DNA of 5,751 nucleotides, taken from Phycisphaerae bacterium (lineage in GTDB: Bacteria > Planctomycetota > Phycisphaerae > UBA1845 > UTPLA1). The notes below the pieces were generated by a model. The model saw nothing but the letters and a program-made list of their open reading frames with translations, ran no database searches and was not told the origin of the DNA. Shown in pieces: positions 1 through 5,301 of the stretch. How positions within the stretch are numbered: the first letter of the stretch is position 1; each line of letters opens with the position of its first letter. Location: contig JAFGQA010000200.1 in assembly GCA_016935885.1 (NCBI GenBank), positions 1-5,751 of the forward strand. Direction: 5' to 3'. The position numbers were made by a program, and so were the translations under genes.

Positions 1-85
1 ACGGGCAGCTTGTCCGCCCGTGCGGTCTCTCCGGTGGGCGTATGCGACATGCACACTGGCAGGCAGGCTGCCGGCGGCACGTGCC
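1..85 (-). repeat. Dispersed three-hairpin repeat, copy A (truncated by window edge)
   Basis: Read on the minus strand, this matches copies B, C and D: a hairpin arm ending in ccagtgtg, a short central palindrome, the block cccaccggagagaccgc, then a stem of the cacgggc/gcccgtg type. The window starts inside the second hairpin, so the far part of the element is missing. The large stem here is a short variant (acgggc, 9-nt loop, gcccgt at 2-22) compared with the longer stem of copies B and C. The left boundary of the first hairpin is a 10-bp palindrome, ggcacgtgcc (76-85). The repeat begins about 55 bp beyond the lipoprotein stop codon, in its 3' flank. Confidence 0.85.
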
Positions 86-140
86 TGAGTTGTCACCGAC
101 CCGACACAACCTCTCCTTCGAATCCGTGCTGGTGCACAGC

Positions 141-695
141 TCACTTGACGATCAATAGGGCGGCGAACCTTGCATCTGCTTCGATGACTTCGGGCCGTGT
201 AGCGGGCCGCGCCCTCGAAAACCGGTAGAACTCGCCACTGAACGACCCGCGAGCCTCCTTGTCATCGAACTCAGTGATTCGCAGGGTGACGAACTTCGGT
301 TGATACGTCGCCAGGCTTGTGAAGACGCCGCTGCCCCTCGGGTTCAGCATGGGGCCGCTGGAGAGGTGGATGTCGCGGTTCCGGAGCCTGTCGATCGAAG
401 CGGCACGAACCATCGTGCCGAAGATCATCCGCGAGCCGTCAAGCCCCGGCCGGACAGTGGTAAGCGAGACCCCCCAGGAGTCTGGCCGGAGCGGGTCCTT
501 CTGAAACACGAGGGCCAAGTTGGTAATCATGATTCGTCTGTCGGCGGAGATCCTGGCCGAGTGTTCGTGGTCGATTCCAGGCAGCGACGTCGGTCTGTCC
601 GGTGCCTCCGACGGGGGAACCGGCTCGCCCTCACAGCCGGCAAGCCCAAAGCAGGCCATCGCTACTGCAACGATCATCCGGGCCGGGGCGCACAT
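141..695 (-). CDS. Probable secreted lipoprotein of unknown function
   Basis: From the ATG at 695 the product is 184 residues. It begins with a short n-region (MCAPAR), a hydrophobic core (MIVAVAMACFG) and a lipobox LAGC with the cysteine at residue 21, the signature of signal peptidase II processing and lipid anchoring. The mature part has a Pro-rich linker (EGEPVPPSEAPDRP) and then a region of alternating hydrophobic and polar residues with the segment ITEFDDKEARGSFSGEFYRF, suggesting a beta-sandwich fold. I do not recognise the family. The frame stays open upstream to a GTG at 737, with another ATG at 710. I prefer 695 because it gives the best signal peptide and a GGA sits 7 nt upstream; the longer starts add a Cys/Asp-containing n-region. 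It has its own promoter (776-784) and is well separated from the PilZ operon, so it is probably transcribed alone. No clear intrinsic terminator follows; repeat A lies downstream. Confidence 0.72.
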   Translation of the reverse strand: MCAPARMIVAVAMACFGLAGCEGEPVPPSEAPDRPTSLPGIDHEHSARISADRRIMITNLALVFQKDPLRPDSWGVSLTTVRPGLDGSRMIFGTMVRAASIDRLRNRDIHLSSGPMLNPRGSGVFTSLATYQPKFVTLRITEFDDKEARGSFSGEFYRFSRARPATRPEVIEADARFAALLIVK

Positions 696-775
696 GCCCG
701 TTCCATCCATGCCGCAGTTTGGGTTGACGCAGCGCACCCGCAGTCACCTGGCGGGCTCGGGTCAACGAAGCGTGT

Positions 776-784
776 ATTATAGCA
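776..784 (-). promoter_or_regulatory. Extended -10 promoter for the lipoprotein gene
   Basis: On the minus strand the sequence reads TGC-TATAAT: a perfect -10 hexamer (776-781) with the TGn extension (782-784). No good -35 is seen at the usual distance, which fits an extended -10 promoter. Transcription would start near 769, giving a leader of about 30 nt to the GTG at 737 or about 75 nt to the ATG at 695. It is the only perfect sigma-70 -10 box I noticed in the intergenic regions. Confidence 0.6.
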
Positions 785-839
785 CGATCGCCACGTGAGC
801 AGTGCGACCGCATGGATACACGAGCCAGAAGGGGTCGGC

Positions 840-978
840 GACACTTCCGGCGGCATTCGATTCTGGGTGCCACGGGCGGCCTGTCTGCCGACAGGCAGGC
901 TTGTCCGCCCGTGCGGTCTCTCTGGTGGGCGTACGGGACGTACACACTGGCAGGCAAGCTGCCAGTGGCACCCGCCCA
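840..978 (-). repeat. Dispersed three-hairpin repeat, copy B (full length)
   Basis: This is the best-preserved copy, in reverse orientation. Hairpin 1 is a perfect 9-bp stem, cactggcag (945-953) with ctgccagtg (959-967), loop of 5. The central hairpin is gtacg (931-935) with cgtac (939-943), loop of 3. The large hairpin has an outer 9-bp stem, cacgggcgg (871-879) with ccgcccgtg (905-913), enclosing an inner 6-bp stem cctgtc/gacagg (880-885 and 890-895) with a 4-base loop. The tail gacacttccggcggcattcg (840-859) is shared with copies C and D. It has no ORF of its own and lies wholly in intergenic DNA. Confidence 0.92.
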
Positions 979-996
979 AACATCACGCAACATAAG

Positions 997-1010
997 AAGG
1001 CGATCGCCTT
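997..1010. repeat. Perfect 14-bp palindrome with GCGATCGC core
   Basis: The sequence aaggcgatcgcctt is its own reverse complement. It sits in the 37-bp gap between repeat copy B and the partial copy at 1016-1048. It could be a protein-binding site or a junction left by repeat movement; nothing else points to a role. Confidence 0.5.
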
Positions 1011-1015
1011 CACGG

Positions 1016-1048
1016 ACTGGCAGGCAAGCTGCCAGTGGCACCCGCCCA
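1016..1048 (-). repeat. Partial repeat copy: hairpin 1 only
   Basis: These 33 bases are identical to 946-978 in copy B and comprise almost all of hairpin 1 plus its conserved flank (ggcacccgccca). The rest of the element is absent, so hairpin 1 can exist or be duplicated alone. The downstream tgtcacggaccc (1052-1063) also follows copy C (3292-3303). Confidence 0.88.
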
Positions 1049-1235
1049 TACTGTCACGGACCCAGCCAGAAGTCCCGGTGGCAGCCGTCCACGTCGATGA
1101 ACACGCACCGCCGTCTGAAAGGACATAAGCAAGCTCCGATAAGTGCGCGTGTCCGGTTCGTCCTCAAATCGGCGCGCAACTCGAATCCGCGCGAAATCCT
1201 AAAGCAGACCGTGGCGCGTGCCGATACAAGACGCG

Positions 1236-1318
1236 AGGCTGTGGGTCTCCCGCCGCTGGGCGGGACAGCCTGGCTTGGAGGGTCCGAGTAACGGCGAGCT
1301 CGGATCCTCTTTTTCTTT
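1236..1318 (+). ncRNA. Candidate small RNA ending at the orphan terminator
   Basis: Upstream of the terminator on the plus strand lie a 7-bp hairpin, tcccgcc (1248-1254) with ggcggga (1259-1265), loop gctg, and an outer helix aggct (1236-1240) with agcct (1267-1271). Together with the terminator this gives a compact structured 3' end. A further hairpin, gcgcg/cgcgc, is possible near 1174-1194, so the RNA may start earlier. I find no good promoter and do not recognise the RNA as tmRNA, RNase P RNA or 6S RNA. It may instead be another intergenic repeat present once in this window. Confidence 0.25.
1277..1318 (+). terminator. Strong intrinsic terminator on the plus strand, no gene upstream
   Basis: A 12-bp stem pairs 1277-1288 with 1299-1310 (two G-U pairs, loop taacggcgag) and is followed at once by a T-rich tract (tcttttTcttt type, 1308-1318). 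On the opposite strand there is no T tract, so it acts only rightward. All recognised genes nearby run leftward. It could end a small RNA, or protect the PilZ operon from antisense transcription. Confidence 0.65.
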
Positions 1319-1432
1319 GCGCACGTGGCACGTCATCGGCAATCTTCGCATTCCAATCAGCGCATCTTGCGCATGGCATGTGGCATCACCGCGTCGCCAG
1401 CGATATTCATCCATGTCGATATGGGAGTTGCG

Positions 1433-1452
1433 AGGCTGGCCTACACCAGCCT
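1433..1452 (-). terminator. Hairpin after the PilZ operon (weak terminator candidate)
   Basis: A 7-bp stem, aggctgg (1433-1439) with ccagcct (1446-1452), loop of 6, begins 23 bp past the stop codon of the last PilZ gene. No T tract follows on the minus strand, so intrinsic termination is doubtful; it may instead stabilise the mRNA 3' end. Confidence 0.25.
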
Positions 1453-1474
1453 TGTGGTCCGGTCTGCGGGGCAT

Positions 1475-2251
1475 CTATCCGCGTTCTGCTCGCTCCCGCC
1501 GAGTGCACTCGCGCTGTACGCTTTTGACGAGATCGGCGATCTCCGCGATAGAGGCCCGGCCGGGCTTGTTGTGCTCAAGCCCGAGGAGTTGCAGGCCGAG
1601 TCCGATCCGGTCGGGGCCCGTCATGGTGCAGTGCCGATACTGTGCTTCGACGATCAGCGGCCTGCGGCCCTGGGTGACCGTGATCTCGAGCCCAACCATA
1701 TCGCCGACGCTCAATCGAGGGTTCTGGTCCGAACGGATGTCCAGCAGAATACCGCCAACCGAGATGTTGCTGATGCGCCCGGCACAAAGCGGCCAGGTCG
1801 GCTCGTCCGGTGAAGGCGCGCCGCCCTGCCAGACCTTCGCCGCGATAAACCGATCCGGCGGCACGCTGACGCGCTGATACGCCCGACGCTGGAGTTCGCG
1901 CATCTCCGCGGGGAGTCGAACAACAAGCGTGTCGATCGTGTCTCCCTCAGCGGTGCTATCGGGGCAGTGCATCACCACGGGACTTACGAAGATGCACTTC
2001 TTGTGGCCGCGGCGAAAGGAGATGCCGAGTTCGTCGCCGGGGCCGATTTCCGGTGGGGGGGCGTCGCCAGGCGAGACAGGATAGGCGATCTGCACAAAGT
2101 CCCTGTCCGAATCAAAGCGGATGAGCCGCGAGCGGAGATGGCACCAACCTCCTTCCGCAAGGAAGGACACGACGAGGTCGGCCCGCCGCTGCACCGCCCA
2201 GTGCAGCACCGATCGTTGACTCTCCCGACCCAGCGTCATGCCGCGACTCAT
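1475..2251 (-). CDS. PilZ-domain protein, second gene of the pair (probable c-di-GMP receptor)
   Basis: The 258-residue product looks like a two-domain, YcgR-style protein. Residues 15-110 form an N-terminal beta-rich domain with a DELGISFRRGHKKCIFVSPV segment, like PilZN/YcgR-type domains. Residues 112-225 form the PilZ domain. It carries both parts of the cyclic di-GMP site: RxxxR in QRRAYQR (R123 and R127) and (D/N)xSxxG in NISVGG (N162, S164, G167). There is no signal peptide or membrane segment, so it should be cytoplasmic. The C-terminus is charged (CTRRERAERG). Its ATG overlaps the TGA of the upstream PilZ gene by 4 bp (ATGA), with GGAAG 7 nt before the start, so the two are translationally coupled. 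Family knowledge suggests control of motility, exopolysaccharide or attachment, but no such genes are in view. The fold and c-di-GMP motifs are solid; the output is unknown. Confidence 0.9.
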   Translation of the reverse strand: MSRGMTLGRESQRSVLHWAVQRRADLVVSFLAEGGWCHLRSRLIRFDSDRDFVQIAYPVSPGDAPPPEIGPGDELGISFRRGHKKCIFVSPVVMHCPDSTAEGDTIDTLVVRLPAEMRELQRRAYQRVSVPPDRFIAAKVWQGGAPSPDEPTWPLCAGRISNISVGGILLDIRSDQNPRLSVGDMVGLEITVTQGRRPLIVEAQYRHCTMTGPDRIGLGLQLLGLEHNKPGRASIAEIADLVKSVQRECTRRERAERG

Positions 2252-2997
2252 GCGTAGGCTTCCGACTCGCTCACTACGGTCGCGGGATCCTGGAGCACTC
2301 CCCGCAGTGCCGCGAGTTCCTCCACCGCGCCCGCGGTGGGCTTGAAGTGCAGCCCGATGATCGTGAACCCCTCGCTGGCTGGCGTCCTGTTGCAGACGGT
2401 GGCCTCCAGGTCGAACAGGCGGTTGAGTTCGGGAAGTTCGAACCGCACGCGGACGGCACTGCCCGGACCGATGACCGCGGCAGCGCCATTATCGACGCGG
2501 CACGCCAGGCCTTCGGGGCTGATGTTCAGCATCGCGCCCGTGTGACGGTGGTTGGCCCCGGCGCAGTCGCATTCGAGCTTGACGCCAGTGGAGGGGGCGA
2601 GCTTCGCCCGCAGGAAACGACGTCGCTCCATCACGTCGAGGATCGCTGGTCGAGTGATGGCCAGGCTGCGGCTGTGGCCCCAATGCGGTGCCGCCTCAAT
2701 GACCGAGGAGAAGCAGTATTGCTGATCGCTGTACAGCCGCGCTTCGCAGTGAGCGCCCAGGAGGGCCTCGACCGGAACGGGCAATTGTCCGGTTACCTCC
2801 ATCAGCAAGGCCGAATCGTCACCGGAGATCAAGAAGCCGTTGACCGTCATGTTGCCGAAGACAGGCGCTTCCAGGACGACCTGAGCCTGTGTCCGGATGG
2901 CATTCTCCATGGCCCGGTGAGAAGCCTCCCTGTGGAGCTTGACTGTGGCTTTCATGGTGCCGGCCGCCTCCAAAGCTTGGACCGAGATGCCACTCAT
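2248..2997 (-). CDS. PilZ-domain protein, first gene of the pair (probable c-di-GMP receptor)
   Basis: The 249-residue product has an N-terminal domain at about residues 37-105 (segments GFLISGDDSALLMEVTGQ and YCFSSVI, like PilZN/YcgR domains) and a PilZ domain at about 122-225. The c-di-GMP motifs are intact: RxxxR in ERRRFLR (R126 and R130) and NISPEG (N158, S160, G163). No signal peptide or membrane helix is seen. It shares architecture with the next gene but little sequence outside the motifs, so the pair is an old duplication or a functional pair. The start at 2997 has only a weak GGGG 9-12 nt upstream. An in-frame ATG at 2955 (residue 15) has GGAGG 11 nt upstream (2967-2971) and may be the true start, since residues 1-14 show no domain. 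The promoter is not clear. Ordered first in the operon. Confidence 0.9.
   Translation of the reverse strand: MSGISVQALEAAGTMKATVKLHREASHRAMENAIRTQAQVVLEAPVFGNMTVNGFLISGDDSALLMEVTGQLPVPVEALLGAHCEARLYSDQQYCFSSVIEAAPHWGHSRSLAITRPAILDVMERRRFLRAKLAPSTGVKLECDCAGANHRHTGAMLNISPEGLACRVDNGAAAVIGPGSAVRVRFELPELNRLFDLEATVCNRTPASEGFTIIGLHFKPTAGAVEELAALRGVLQDPATVVSESEAYA
2967..2971 (-). promoter_or_regulatory. GGAGG ribosome binding site favouring the internal start at 2955
   Basis: On the minus strand GGAGG lies 11 nt before the ATG at 2953-2955, inside the first PilZ gene. The spacing is slightly long, but the match is better than anything before the ATG at 2997. It makes the shorter 235-residue product a real alternative. 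Confidence 0.4.
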
Positions 2998-3115
2998 CGT
3001 GCAGCACCCCGGCCTGTCGGTCTGACGCAGCGCGTAGTTGCCCCGCGGCAGCGCTTTTTACTCGGTCCAATCAATGGCCGACTTAACGAAGCGGTGGTTC
3101 GTCGAGTGATCGGTC

Positions 3116-3136
3116 GTCAGTCATCAGTTGTCAGTC
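3116..3136. repeat. Short degenerate TCAGT tandem cluster
   Basis: Three units related to gtcagt lie in 21 bases (gtcag-tcatcagtt-gtcagtc). It is a small imperfect simple repeat between the PilZ operon promoter region and repeat copy C, with no evident role. Confidence 0.45.
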
Positions 3137-3161
3137 GGTGGCTGGCCTGTGATTGTTAACA

Positions 3162-3295
3162 CGCGTGCCACTCGCGGCTTGCCTTCCAGTGTGTATGTCG
3201 CAGGCGCCCAGCAGAGACCGCACGGGCGGACAAGCCTGCCTGTCGGCAGACAGGCCGCCCGGTGGCACCCACGACCGAATGCCGCCGGAAGTGTC
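3162..3295 (+). repeat. Dispersed three-hairpin repeat, copy C (full length, diverged)
   Basis: In forward orientation it has all segments of copy B. The large hairpin is intact: cacgggcgg and ccgcccggtg enclose the inner cctgtc-ggca-gacagg stem (about 3229-3262). The tail gaatgccgccggaagtgtc is conserved to 3294. Hairpin 1 is decayed (gccactcgcggcttgccttccagtg type), with mismatches in the stem, and the central small hairpin is also imperfect. It lies about 110 bp behind the hflX stop codon. Confidence 0.9.
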
Positions 3296-3386
3296 ACGGA
3301 CCCGTCGTTGGCTGCTGCGTGGGGGGGAGAAGTGTTATCGGCAGAGCAATTCAGGACAACCGCCGGTTACACCGAGCCCGGCGAAG

Positions 3387-3406
3387 GCCGCGCGGGGATG
3401 CGCGGC
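3387..3406 (-). terminator. GC hairpin just behind hflX (weak terminator candidate)
   Basis: A 7-bp stem, gccgcgc (3387-3393) with gcgcggc (3400-3406), loop of 6, starts 1 base past the hflX stop codon. No T tract follows on the minus strand. It may help end or stabilise the hflX message, but it is not a standard intrinsic terminator. Confidence 0.3.
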
Positions 3407-3407
3407 A

Positions 3408-4730
3408 TCACGGCTCGATGACCACGCCGCCGAGGTCGATCACGCGTTGAACCTCCGCGGAGGGGAGACGCAGATCGAGACGCAGTCGACCGTCACGAAA
3501 CTCCTGTCCGAGAATATCACCGTGCTTTCTCAGATAGGCAAGGAGCCTTCCGTTGGAGGCGTCGCTGTCGAGGGTCAGCCTGACATGGTGGCTTCGTATG
3601 TGGCGCAGGACGCGATCTGTAAGGTTGGAAAGGCCCTCGCCGGTGAGAGCGGAGACTTCGACGGCGTCGGACAGGCTAACCCGCAAGATGTGGGCCGCGG
3701 AGTCGTCTCCCACCGCGTCGATCTTGTTGAGGACGGTGATGGTCGAAATCTCGTGGCAGCCGATATCTTCGAGAACGTTCTCCACGGCTTTGATCTGCCC
3801 GATGGCGTCATAGCTGGCGGCATCCACGACGTGCAGCAGCAGGTTGGAGTGAATCACCTCTTCCAGCGTGGCGCGAAACGAGGCGACGAGATGATGGGGC
3901 AGATTGCGCACGAAGCCCACCGTGTCGGACAGCAGGGCGAGCCGCCCACCGCCGAGGTCCCAGCGCCTGGTCTTGGCATCCAACGTGGCGAATAGCTTGT
4001 CCGCCACGAATGTGTCAGCGCCCGTCAGGGCGTTCATCAACGTGCTCTTGCCGGCGTTGGTGTATCCGACCAGACCAATGGTGAAGAAATCGCGACGAGA
4101 CCTGACCTCGCGCAACTTGCGCCGGTCGATCTGGGCGATTTGCCGCTTTAGGAATGAGATCCGCTTCTGAACGAGCCGGCGGTCGATCTCAATCTGGCGC
4201 TCGCCCGGCCCACGCGTGCCGATGCCGCCCACCGATCCCGCCGTGGTGCCGCCGCCGGCGCCGGCGATGCGCTCCAGGTGGGTCCACATGCCGCGGAGGC
4301 GGGGAGCGGTGTATTCTAGTTGGGCCAGTTCGACCTGGAGCCGCGCGGCGTGCGTCCGCGCGCGGCTGGCAAAGATGTCGAGGATCAGTTCGGCTCGATC
4401 GATCACCCGCCGCTCGAGGCGTTTCTCCAGCTCGCGGATTTGTGGTGGTGATAGGTCATTATCGAAGATGACAACCTCGGCTTGTTTGCGATCTACGTAA
4501 TCCGCGAGTTCGTCGGCCTTGCCCCGTCCGATATAGGTGGCCGAGCAAACCCTGGATCGCCGCTGGATAAGCCGGCCGACGACCTCCGCCCCGGCACTTC
4601 TGGCCAGTGCAGCCAACTCGGCAAGCGGGTCGTACCGTGTACCGGGTGTCTCTCTTCCGGGCAGTATCACGCCGACCAGCACGGCCCGCTCCGGCCGCAC
4701 GTCGTTCTCGATGCGATTCGTGTCTCTCAA
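3408..4730 (-). CDS. hflX: GTPase HflX (ribosome-associated, ribosome splitting)
   Basis: HflX binds 50S subunits, splits stalled or idle 70S ribosomes, notably under stress, and hydrolyses GTP in the cytoplasm. The 440-residue product is of normal family length. The N-terminal HflX domain has YIGRGKADEL (66-75), DNDLSPPQIRELEKR (90-104) and VIDRAELILDIFASRARTHAARLQVELAQL (109-138), then GGIGTRGPGE (168-177). The G domain has P-loop GYTNAGKST (222-230), the G2 Thr in FATLDAKTR (247-255), DTVGF (269-273), NKID (335-338) and SALTGEG (360-366). The C-terminal domain ends in VIDLGGVVIEP. The start is TTG with GGGAG four bases upstream; the aligned family N-terminus (RAVLVGVIL) begins near residue 15, so this start is plausible. 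An 11-residue Gly/Ala-rich insertion lies at 155-167 between HLER and GGIG. No hfq or other usual neighbour is seen; it appears to be transcribed alone. Confidence 0.97.
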   Translation of the reverse strand: MRDTNRIENDVRPERAVLVGVILPGRETPGTRYDPLAELAALARSAGAEVVGRLIQRRSRVCSATYIGRGKADELADYVDRKQAEVVIFDNDLSPPQIRELEKRLERRVIDRAELILDIFASRARTHAARLQVELAQLEYTAPRLRGMWTHLERIAGAGGGTTAGSVGGIGTRGPGERQIEIDRRLVQKRISFLKRQIAQIDRRKLREVRSRRDFFTIGLVGYTNAGKSTLMNALTGADTFVADKLFATLDAKTRRWDLGGGRLALLSDTVGFVRNLPHHLVASFRATLEEVIHSNLLLHVVDAASYDAIGQIKAVENVLEDIGCHEISTITVLNKIDAVGDDSAAHILRVSLSDAVEVSALTGEGLSNLTDRVLRHIRSHHVRLTLDSDASNGRLLAYLRKHGDILGQEFRDGRLRLDLRLPSAEVQRVIDLGGVVIEP

Positions 4731-4945
4731 CGTGCTCCCGTCTGTGTCGTCCGATATCTATGGAGTTGCCTGCATTTGCAGCATATGCCCAGCGTGGACC
4801 GCCCGTGGGATGGATCGGGCACTCCAAGCCGGCCTTGGCCGGTAGCCAAGGATGGCTGAACTCGTCCGTATGCTCACCGGCCGGCGAGGCCCACGAGCAA
4901 GGGCCACGCCGTCACCAAGGCAATCATGCTTGAGGTCGCTCTTGG

Positions 4946-4983
4946 CCCAATCACACCTCCAGGACCCAATCACACCTCCAGGA
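4946..4983 (+). repeat. Perfect 19-bp tandem duplication
   Basis: The unit cccaatcacacctccagga occurs twice head-to-tail without any difference (4946-4964 and 4965-4983). The identity suggests a recent slippage event or selection for two adjacent binding sites. It is about 215 bp upstream of the hflX start. Confidence 0.9.
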
Positions 4984-5027
4984 TACGCTATACATGCCCG
5001 CACTGCAAATCCAAGATCCTCAATATT
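4983..5027 (+). pseudogene. Possible remnant of a CxxC zinc-ribbon protein
   Basis: One plus frame reads IRYTCPHCKSKILNI, which resembles the N-terminal half of a zinc ribbon of the kind that opens many planctomycete proteins (xxYxCPxCxxxL). The partner CxxC is missing: the frame runs into the direct repeat and copy D. If real, it is a fragment cut off by the repeat. The match is short and could be chance. Confidence 0.15.
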
Positions 5028-5033
5028 GCACTC

Positions 5034-5070
5034 TGGGGGCCTTCGGTGTACACGGGGCCGCAGATCCGGC
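5034..5070 (+). repeat. 37-bp direct repeat, left copy
   Basis: This 37-base segment matches 5200-5236 at 33 of 37 positions (shared blocks tgggggccttcggtg, ggggccgc and gatccggc). It directly abuts repeat copy D on its 5' side. No equivalent flanks copies B or C. Confidence 0.85.
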
Positions 5071-5185
5071 GGGTGGCACTGGCAGCTTGCCTGCCAGTGT
5101 GCATGCCCCATGGGCCCACCGGAGAGACCACACGGGCGGGCAGGCCGCCCGTGGCACCCAGAATCGAATGCCGCCGGAAGTGTCA
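5068..5185 (+). repeat. Dispersed three-hairpin repeat, copy D (short-stem variant)
   Basis: In forward orientation. Hairpin 1 is perfect (cactggcag, loop cttgc, ctgccagtg, about 5077-5099). The central hairpin is catg-ccc-catg rather than gtacg/cgtac, a changed but still paired stem. The large hairpin keeps cacgggcgg and ccgcccgtg, but the loop is only gcagg: 20 bases, including the inner stem of B and C, are absent. The tail gaatgccgccggaagtgtc is conserved. Confidence 0.92.
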
Positions 5186-5199
5186 TGCACCCTGCATGG

Positions 5200-5301
5200 T
5201 GGGGGCCTTCGGTGGGCGCGGGGCCGCTGATCCGGCCGGCGGCAACGCTGTGCACGCCAACGCCCCCACCGGCGCGCAGCATCCACCGAATGCCGTTGCC
5301 A
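5200..5301 (+). repeat. 37-bp direct repeat, right copy, plus likely degenerate relic of copy D
   Basis: 5200-5236 repeats 5034-5070. What follows also keeps pieces of copy D in order: ggcggca, ctgtgcacgcc, cccaccgg and accgaatgccg (5285-5295). This suggests an old tandem duplication (period 166 bp) of the direct repeat plus the hairpin element, in which the second hairpin unit has decayed. The direct repeat match is clear; the relic is inferred. Confidence 0.65.

Larger units (their letters stand above)
738..1474. other. Gene-free stretch between lipoprotein gene and PilZ operon
   Basis: No reading frame here looks like a protein: the open frames are Arg/Pro/His/Cys/Trp-rich and run through the repeats. 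The stretch holds the lipoprotein promoter, repeat copy B, a 14-bp palindrome, a partial repeat copy, and an orphan plus-strand terminator preceded by other predicted hairpins. A 9-bp direct repeat, agccagaag, brackets the repeat block (823-831 and 1064-1072). Confidence 0.7.
2998..3407. other. Gene-free stretch between PilZ operon and hflX
   Basis: No credible protein gene is present. It holds the undetermined PilZ operon promoter, a degenerate TCAGT cluster (3116-3136), repeat copy C (3162-3295) and a GC-rich hairpin directly behind hflX (3387-3406). I see no strong -10 box for the PilZ operon. Confidence 0.7.

Noticed and set aside
110..130. TTCGAATCC, like the T-loop of a tRNA (also actcgaatcc near 1180)
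   Set aside because: No flanking complementary T-stem, acceptor stem or anticodon arm could be drawn.
1..1048. CRISPR array made from the repeated hairpins
   Set aside because: Copies are irregularly spaced, in both orientations, over the whole window, with no uniform spacers or cas genes.
812..1291. 159-codon plus-strand frame ending in the terminator loop
   Set aside because: Most of it is translated repeat sequence; no plausible protein features or ribosome binding site.
1199..1474. 91-codon minus-strand frame directly after the PilZ stop codon
   Set aside because: The TAG-ATG junction looks coupled, but the protein has no domain-like pattern and the frame runs through the terminator hairpin; composition is that of noncoding DNA.
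3020..3060. Plus-strand terminator at the gcgcttttta tract
   Set aside because: Only a 5-bp interrupted stem precedes the T run and no plus-strand gene ends there.
3051..3090. Sigma-28-like promoter (TTAA, 15-nt gap, GACCGAGTAA) upstream of the PilZ operon
   Set aside because: Attractive for a flagellar-brake-like gene, but the -10 needs an extra base and the -35 is only partial; too weak to claim.
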